DNA of 64,000 nucleotides from Pachyseris speciosa (taxonomy: Eukaryota; Cnidaria; Anthozoa; Scleractinia; Pachyseridae). Below are positions 57,414 through 64,000 of the stretch, piece after piece. The stretch covers positions 130,001 through 194,000 of the forward strand of contig JAEMWC010000954.1 in NCBI GenBank assembly GCA_016490735.1, in the 5' to 3' direction. The position numbers and the translations under genes are program-made. Numbering within the stretch: position 1 is the first letter of the stretch; each line of letters begins with the position of its first letter. The notes under the pieces were generated by a model. It was given only the letters and a program-made list of their open reading frames with translations, had not been told where the DNA came from and searched no databases.

Positions 57414-57596
57414 CACGGCTTACATAAGACGCGAACACTCCGTATAAATGGTACAAAATCTACGTTCACGGTTTTCTATGGCTGCGGCTTATCCTGGCCT
57501 AAGAGTTTTTACTCGTATAAATGGTTCCTTTCGCGTCTTATCTAAGCCGCGGCCAGAGTAAGCCGCGGCTTATTTTCTCTCGTATAAACAGCCCTA

Positions 57597-58362
57597 TTGT
57601 CACGGTGTGTTAAATAATACCAGAGGTACGTGTCCAGAGTATGTCAACATAAAATAGCATTTATCGTTATTTTATGGTTTCCTCAGTTGTCCTTTGCACT
57701 TTCAAAGTGCACCTAAACCTAAAATATATGTATATTTTTTTTTGCTGAAATAAATCTGTTCGCACGGCATTGCGCGTTTTTAAACGAAATCCTACTTTTT
57801 GCAGGCTGCAAAAGTTATGAAATGTAGCCATCATCTGTCCCACGACCGAGGTAGTTGGGGGGGGGGGTGTAAATATTCCAGGTTTTGCGTCTCAAACTGA
57901 TTTGCATGGCGGTAAGTCTATGTAAACATGCATGCAAACCAGTTTCTGACGTCAAACCAGGGCTACACCCATGCCCCTTACTAACTCGGTCTTGGGGCAG
58001 ATGAAGACTAGAATTCGTAACTTTTACAACCTATGAAAAGTCAAGACAACGCGCAATGCGTCTTGAAGAGGTGAAAAGATTTAATTAACGAAAACATATT
58101 TTCGGGGGTTAAAAGCACTTTAACAGGCAAAGTTCGGAGAATTTTCACGTGAACATTGCAGAGGATGGAGTGGAGTTGTGGTTGTTCCTCTATAAGTCAT
58201 ATTATAGAAATAATCAACGGACTGAGTTGCTGACGAAAATGAAAATAATACGAAATGAAACAGAAAAACTAATAACGCGGAGATTAGTTGCAGCACGAAT
58301 TTGCCAGACTCTTCCTCCCCGGGACAAGAGGGATGAATTTCACGGAATCACTGCGAATTCAC
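57597..58362. other. No gene recognised
   Basis: Flanking host DNA right of the split MITE, with a poly-G run at about 57856-57866. Open frames here have no supporting motif. Confidence 0.5.
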
Positions 58363-58363
58363 C

Positions 58364-58705
58364 GATCGGTAAGCTCAGTTGGTAGAGTACCGGGCTAGCG
58401 TGCGGGAGGTCGCGGGTTCAAACCCCGTCTGGACCAACACTCAGGGTCTTTAACTAATTGAGGGGAAAGTGCTATCTTTGTAAGTAGATCTGCGAACGGT
58501 TAGACTTTCTCTCAGTCTTCTTTATCTCTCATCTGTCTTTCACATTCATATAGTTGGGTTGGGTGGGTGAAATCACATATGGACTGGCAGCGGCTGCCAG
58601 AGGCGCCTTTACAGGCTGACGTCCGATCTCACCCCGTAAAAGAATTGTAAACCGCCATGAAACTATGTGATATGTATGGTAGATAAATCCATTACCATTA
58701 CCATT
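58364..58705 (+). mobile_element. tRNA-derived SINE
   Basis: The head (58364-58437) has RNA polymerase III A and B boxes in tRNA-like order (AAGCTCAGTTGGTAGAGTAC and GCGGGTTCAAACCCCGT) and cloverleaf-like ends. It is followed by a non-tRNA body (AACACTCAGGGTCTTTAACT) and an ATTACC repeat tail at 58688-58705. The body and tail mark it as a SINE and not a tRNA gene. Such SINEs depend on LINE enzymes. Confidence 0.82.
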
Positions 58706-60433
58706 CAGTGTTCTTGGCGCTTAACCTGTTGTAGCCAAATATCATCGGTAACTTCTAAGTTATCTTAACTCTTAATATTTAGAACAGAAATTCCTTAAAA
58801 AAAACAGTGCCAGGAGACAAGGGTTCTGAAATATTACATATTACGTCTCCAAAAAGGACAATATTATAATCAATACAATGGTTAACGTTAATATTTTTTA
58901 AGAATGAAAATGTCATCTTACATCCGTGTTATATTTTCCATCTCAAAAAAGAAACCCTCAGGAAGGTCATACATCAAGTTGAAGTGCATGTATCTGTAAT
59001 TTGAAAGAAAAGAAGCCAAGTAGAGAAGATAACATTTCAGTTCGGCAAGCAGATGCCATTTTTAATCCAATGAGCTATCTGTTGATAGATTTTACTCTTT
59101 TTTTATTTACCTTTCTTCGATTATTACATATGCATTCGGTTGCATCTTGAACTCTTATTTGTCGTCTTTCCCTTATATTAAGTTGTAGCAAATCACTTAT
59201 ACATAGACTACAAATCAAACGTAAACACGTTCTGAAGCTTTTGCTCTTCCTGTTACTGCTCGCAATCAATCAATCGATAAGGAAAAAGTTTCGCGACTAA
59301 TTTCCCAAGGAGTTTGAAAGTCCCACTTCTCGTAACCGTTGGCTTTGAAGGTCTCTCTAAGGTGTTTGCGTTCCCATCATTTGTCTTCTTTTTCAGTGAT
59401 CATGAGCTCGCTCTATTCAGTAATGTCTGTATAACAGGCCTCTTGTGTTTTATGCGAGGATTGGAGTGGATGTTCAGATACTAGCAGGTGTGAGTGGGTG
59501 TCCTGTGGAGAGCGGTCTTGATGATCTGGTCATCTTTTTCATGATTGCCCTTATCCAGGAAAGCCAAGACCCCTTTCTCTTCCACTTCCCTGTTAAACTG
59601 TACTTCCTGGTTGATGCTGTATAGGTGTTTATTGAAGCATTCAACTTCTTAATTCATATCCCGTCACTTGATGAAAAAGGTCACGTGACAAATTAGCCGC
59701 GAAGCCGTGAATCTATCCATTTCTGCTGACGAAGAGCTTCTGATAAGAACGAAAGCTTTGGAATGTCTTTCATTTTCATTAATTTTCTCCTATAAGTGAT
59801 TTGCCACAAGCAAATATTTTAAATATATGTATTTTTTAATTGATTTTAAACAAGTTAATAATAACGTTGACAAGACAAGACCTAAAAGTTCTATTGCTAA
59901 AGCTAATTTTGAATGCTCACGCAAAGCAATTGATATGGCCGTATAGATTTAACTATTCAATATTTTCTATAGGTGTCTTGGATTGGTACGGTCCTTTTAT
60001 ATGTACTTACAAAATCGCAGCGACTTAATATCCCTGAAGGTTCTCTTGGAGACATTTCGAATGTCATTGTTGGACAGGTCACTGTAGTAACGAAAGGCAT
60101 CATTTATAAATGGTTTGAACTCAGGAGTCATATCATCACTAAATCAAGTATGTTCGTCCGGGAAAGTGTAGTCCTGTTCTAGAACCATTAATTTCACTAA
60201 CAAAAGACAGGTCGAAACGCACCAATCACTGTTTACAGTCTTCACAGCCAAAAACAACACAGCTTAACTAAATGATGACCGGTAACATCACGACTTGACC
60301 AATAAAGTCATTATAAAAATCATTTGACTCTCAGACGATGACTTTCACTTAGATTCTCGAAACGCCAATCAGTGTCACCATATGCACTCCTTGTCAGAAC
60401 TACACTCAGCCAGACGATCGTGCTTCACTTATG
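58706..60433. other. No gene recognised
   Basis: Several short frames on both strands without domains, splice context or repeats I can name. Confidence 0.5.
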
Positions 60434-60998
60434 TACAGTAGAACCCCGGTAACTCGAACTCGGAAAACTCGAACTCCCCCGCTAACTCGAACTGAGTCTC
60501 AATTCCCTTGGATTTGACCCAACTTGTCAGTCATTTTTACTCGGTTAACTCGAAAACCCCACTAACTCGAACTAAATTTCGTTTCCCTTGATCAAAATTT
60601 ACCCCGATCAATCGAATTTCTGGTTCTTATAACTCGCCACGGATACCCATTGAGATATCCCATTAGCTTTTCTTATCGTTTGATCGAATTCTAACACTAG
60701 AACAAAGACTGGAGCTATTTGATTTTAATTAATGCAACGAACAGATCCGTATTTGACAATTATTTATCGATTATAAGTGTATTGCATTGTCGTAAGAATG
60801 CATAATCGTTACAGTTGTTACAAAATGTATTAGTTTCTCGTGAAATAAGTTTAATTTGAATTGTATTGTATACCGAAGTGCTGAAAATCAATAAACTATT
60901 AATTATTAACCTGGAAAATTGAATATTTTAATGGACCCCGCTAACTCGAACAGTTTCTCGTTTGCCTTAAGAGTTCGAGTTACCGGGGTTCTACTGTA
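60434..60998. mobile_element. pogo/Tigger-like MITE with TA duplication
   Basis: Termini CAGTAGAACCCCGGTAACTC (60436) and its exact complement ending at 60996 are flanked by TA on both sides. GTAACTCGAACT words recur inside the left half. Length is 561 bp with no transposase. The CAGT...ACTG ends and TA target are typical of Tigger/pogo elements. Confidence 0.85.
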
Positions 60999-61007
60999 TT
61001 TTGTTAA

Positions 61008-61245
61008 GACTAGTTTTCACTAGCGACGCAAGCACAAGCGCATGCACAAGAGCGCTTATTTCACCGTGAAAACGGGCTTAACGCAAGCATAAGCATAAAC
61101 GCAAGGATCAAAAATTTTCCTTTTCTTGTGCTTACGCTTATGGTTGCGTTCGCTTGCGTAGTGTGAAAACGTTTGTTTTCACTTGGCATAAGCTACATAT
61201 GCTTGCGCTTGTGGTTGCATCGCTAGTGAAAACCAGGCTTTACTG
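61008..61245. mobile_element. Foldback MITE rich in GCAAGC/GCTTGC words
   Basis: TTTTCACTAGCGACGCAAGC at the left and GCATCGCTAGTGAAAACCAG at the right are complementary ends. The interior repeats CGCAAGCATAAGC and its complement. Non-coding, about 235 bp. Confidence 0.75.
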
Positions 61246-61360
61246 GCCCCTCATGTAATTTAGCGTTGTTAATGCTACCACAAGAGGAATAAACACATTC
61301 ATTGTGTGTGGAGGAAAATTCCCTGATACTTAGTCGTCGAATTGGCTAAAAACAGGTGGT

Positions 61361-61570
61361 GAGGCAGGGTGGCCGAGCGGTAAAAGCGATGGAGCTGCGA
61401 TGCAGAGGTCCCGGGTTCAGGTCCGGCTCTAGCTCGTCTGCCTCTTGACAGGTGGCAATCATAACCTGTTATGTTTATTTGAACTATTTGTTTCATTTAT
61501 TTTCTCGGTCCCACTGGCCTTTGAGTGCTATAAACACTTCCGAGGGTAAATAACGACCATCAATTTTTTA
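61361..61570 (+). mobile_element. Second tRNA-derived SINE-like element (type II tRNA head)
   Basis: GAGGCAG at 61361 and CTGCCTC at 61438-61444 can pair as a 7-bp acceptor stem around GGTGGCCGAGCGGTAAAAGC (A box) and CGGGTTCAGGTCC (B box). Eleven extra bases between the T-arm and acceptor stem, and a non-tRNA body after it, argue for a SINE and not a working tRNA. It sits just after a fragment of repeat C (61315-61357). Confidence 0.65.
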
Positions 61571-64000
61571 TTGATTCATTGATTGATTCATCAGATCAAT
61601 ACAGCTGTAGACGAGCAGAACATCTAATGAACGATTATTATTCGACATATTGCAGCACTTTCCAAATATGGTCACAGGGCAGTCAATGCTCGTCGTTCCT
61701 ACTCTTGAGTTATCCTGAGACGTTTTGTAATATCCTATAAATCATGAGAAAAAATGTGCTTCGTTATCAATGTGCTGAATGATGAACCAATTGCCTTGCT
61801 CAACCTTGTGGAATATCACCTGTTTTTAGCTACGTCCCCGACTAAGTATCAGGTGATAGTCATCCACGTTAATAATTCTTCTCAGTGCTAAGGGCGTGTT
61901 CGTACGTTTAGGCGAAACGTCTCTTAAAACGCATTCCAGCGGATTTCGCGTTCCTTTCAGTTATTTGCACAAACCGTTTTCAGCTTTGACAACCTGAATT
62001 TGAACTCCATTCTGCCAGATTTCTGACTGCTGCCATTAATTAAAAAAAAATATTCAAATTAAGCTCCTTAAAGAGTGGTAGTTGCAGCTAGGATAGGTGC
62101 CTTCAACAAGCCTTCAACAAGTGCCATGACGGGAGAAAACCTGTTACTTCATCAAGGTTGCCGTTCTCCTATCGAGTTCTTTGAGAAGCAGCAAATGTCT
62201 GAAATCATTCGGACAAATACCTGCAATCGTTTTTGTAGATTCCCCGGATAAACACGCATTCGAGCCATCACATGAATTCCAGGCTTTCCGGTTTTCTAAA
62301 GGCCGCAAAACCACAAAGATCGACTTTTGAAGTGTGATAAGGCGTCTTTTATTTAGTTTTTGCTGATGCAGCAAGTCTGGTACTACGGGAACCTTTCTTT
62401 CCAGGCTTTAACTCCTCGTTGTGACACAGATCTACAGAAATGACTTCTGAAAGTTTGCAGTCAGTGATAAGGCACTACACCGCCAATCAATTAAAAATTA
62501 CGCGGCGCTTCTTGTCACTGTGCAAGGAACACGCGATAACTTAAATTAACGATTAAGTTTTCTTCATTGTGAACACACACTGTATCAAGAAAAGAGATAT
62601 TCTCTGTCAGCGAAGCGATACTGAGCACCTTTGCCTAATTTTTATTTAAGTAGTACAGTTATACAAAACTGGCAGCTCTTCCACTTTTCATTTCGATTTT
62701 TTTCGCTTGATTTTCATTCACGGGAAAACTTTGAAGATGAAGTTTATTTAAAGCTGACTGGAGAAAGTGAAACTGAAAATAAAAAGTATCGGTTCTGTTT
62801 CTGATGAACTAATATGCAGCTTATATGTTCTATAAGAGCGACTTCATTTTGGTTTGAGACCTCAAGCATGCACTGTGAGACCTCAATAGCTAGATTTTGG
62901 CTACGCTTCCGTACAGTTTCCCAGAGCTCTTCCCGCCGTCAAGTCCGTCAGACATCCGCAGAATGGAAGAGCTCTGGGGTCGATCATGCGCACGCTCGTG
63001 CTCGCGCACATTAGAAACATGACGTATATTTTCCTTGACATTGAGCTTTGTCACCCGACATTTTCCCTTTGTCGTCCTGTTGCAAGGAAAAGAGAACGGT
63101 GACAATCCTTATTTTTATATTTACTCGTAATAGGCACACGAAAAACATATCTTAAGGAGAAAAAAAGTTTAATAGTAGAGAGACCCTGTAAGGGTAAATT
63201 AAGAGAGGTGACACGGCTCTGAAAAGGCGACATGAAGGAAATGTAATGACGTTTAATGACAAGAGCGATCCCGTGAAATGGCGATAGCGACAAAAATAAA
63301 CTGAGCAAAATTGGGATCGATTTTGGCCATTTTAAATAAGACAGCGACTTGATGACATTGGGGTACTCCAGCAGAGGAGAATTGCGAGAATAAGTTTGTA
63401 TTTTCAGAAAGTCAATCGTTATATGTCAGTCTTCTGTATGGAAACACACCGAATTACGACCCCTGAATTACGACAACGCATTTTTGTTGGAGGAACGAAC
63501 TCAGAAACGTTCCGAACTTTCCGAAATTGCGACATCGACACCAGTGTCCCTGCATGAAATTCCGACAATGATATGCGGCCCTTCCAACCTTCCGTCATTT
63601 AAATGTTTGAAATTCAGACGGGGGACGTTAAGCCCCCTCCCCAACGGAGCCTCAGCAGAAGTTGGAATGTCTATATATAAATGACGTGAAACTCTGTATT
63701 TGAAGCCAGGGAAGAGTATGACGTAGTAGTCCAATTTCCTTACATTATTTCAACACCGGCCAATTTGAAATCACAATAATGAAAGATTATAGCCCAGACA
63801 AAAAATTGGGCTCTATGTTTTACTAATATTCATAGTTATTGCTACATAATAACACTTTTTTCCGATGACAGAGGGTAGAACATTTCTCGCTCAACCCCGT
63901 AAAGAAACACTTAGAATAACGGGCATCCAGGGCGAAAACAAGCACGGTGACCCCATCTTTTTATTGCCACGTCCTACTCATAAATGTCAATTGTGTCAAG
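61571..64000. other. No gene recognised; repeat C fragment at about 61735-61860 (minus)
   Basis: The minus strand of 61735-61860 resembles the start of repeat C at 33780-33900 (CTGATACTTAGTCG landmark). The remainder, to the window end, has short open frames only. None has a recognisable motif. Confidence 0.5.

Larger units (their letters stand above)
37570..57419. mobile_element. Polinton/Maverick element with TIRs and 6-bp target-site duplication
   Basis: The element occupies 37576-57413, about 19.8 kb, flanked by CACGGC at 37570-37575 and 57414-57419. Six-base duplications and 5'-AGT termini are the rule for Polintons. It encodes the defining set: protein-primed DNA polymerase B, retroviral-type integrase, FtsK/A32-like ATPase, adenain-like protease, and major and minor capsid proteins. 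Accessory genes include phospholipase, BRO-nuclease and fibre proteins. The right terminus lacks the outermost AGTAGT bases that the left keeps. Gene content places it near animal adintovirus-like Polintons. Many genes carry small frame breaks. Confidence 0.95.
37527..57594. mobile_element. Host MITE split by the Polinton (arms 37527-37575 and 57420-57594)
   Basis: Bases 37527-37570 (GGGCCGTTTATACGAGAGAA onward) are the reverse complement of the end at 57594. Outside each arm stands TA (37525-37526 and 57595-57596), the target duplication of Tc1/mariner- and PIF-like MITEs. The Polinton is inserted near one arm and duplicated CACGGC. Without the Polinton the MITE would be about 225 bp and highly palindromic (GCCGCGGCTTA words). 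Confidence 0.82.

Noticed and set aside
61361..61444. Functional type II tRNA gene
   Set aside because: Extra bases between T-arm and acceptor stem and a repeat-like body downstream fit a SINE better.
62814..63734. Short frames near the right edge
   Set aside because: Both strands are open over short distances with no recognisable domain or splice context.

Overview
The window is eukaryotic nuclear DNA, most likely from a cnidarian and probably a stony coral. It is AT-rich, has few genes and split genes with small phase-1 exons, and is crowded with LINEs, MITEs, tRNA-derived SINEs and a large Polinton. The coral assignment rests on the general look of the repeats and on the GPCR type; no search was possible.

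Left part (1-28 kb): almost entirely mobile DNA. A 5'-truncated LINE (736-4089) and a nearly full-length LINE with ORF1 and endonuclease/RT ORF2 (6649-11984) both keep target-site duplications. There is also a fossil LINE with an (ATT)n tail, a hAT-type transposase remnant, several copies of a MITE family with CAGGGGCACCC termini and 6-bp duplications, long inverted-repeat elements, and a tandem array of 256-bp units (18.4-19.4 kb). Each full unit of that array folds as a type I hammerhead-ribozyme-like RNA, as in retrozymes.

Middle part (28.9-36.8 kb): two host genes on the minus strand. The first is an OTU-domain cysteine protease gene, modelled here as five exons with agreeing splice phases and ending in a long acidic Glu/Ala-rich tail. 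The second is the seven-helix exon of a leucine-rich-repeat-type rhodopsin-like GPCR.

Polinton/Maverick (37576-57413, about 19.8 kb): inverted termini, a 6-bp duplication (CACGGC) and insertion inside an older TA-flanked MITE. On the minus strand it carries protein-primed DNA polymerase B, an AT-hook/zinc-finger protein, a BRO-N plus nuclease protein, an integrase with chromodomain, a parvovirus-type phospholipase A2 protein, a zinc ribbon, an adenain-like protease, a pX-like protein, the major capsid protein, a basic protein, a penton-like protein and two small virion proteins. On the plus strand it carries the packaging ATPase, an Asn-rich peptide, two collagen-like fibre proteins, a second possible phospholipase and a membrane protein. 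A zinc-ribbon late-transcription-factor-like gene lies at the right end on the minus strand. Virion genes share a TCTAA..ATATATG start motif. At least three minus-strand genes near the left end (polymerase, AT-hook protein and, more weakly, BRO) have a different AACTATA-type motif, which is also repeated in the TIRs. Many of the genes carry one or two single-base frameshifts or stops, so the copy is either decaying or the assembly has small indel errors.

Right part (57.6-64 kb): no convincing host gene. It holds two tRNA-derived SINEs, a pogo/Tigger-like MITE, a foldback MITE and other repeats.
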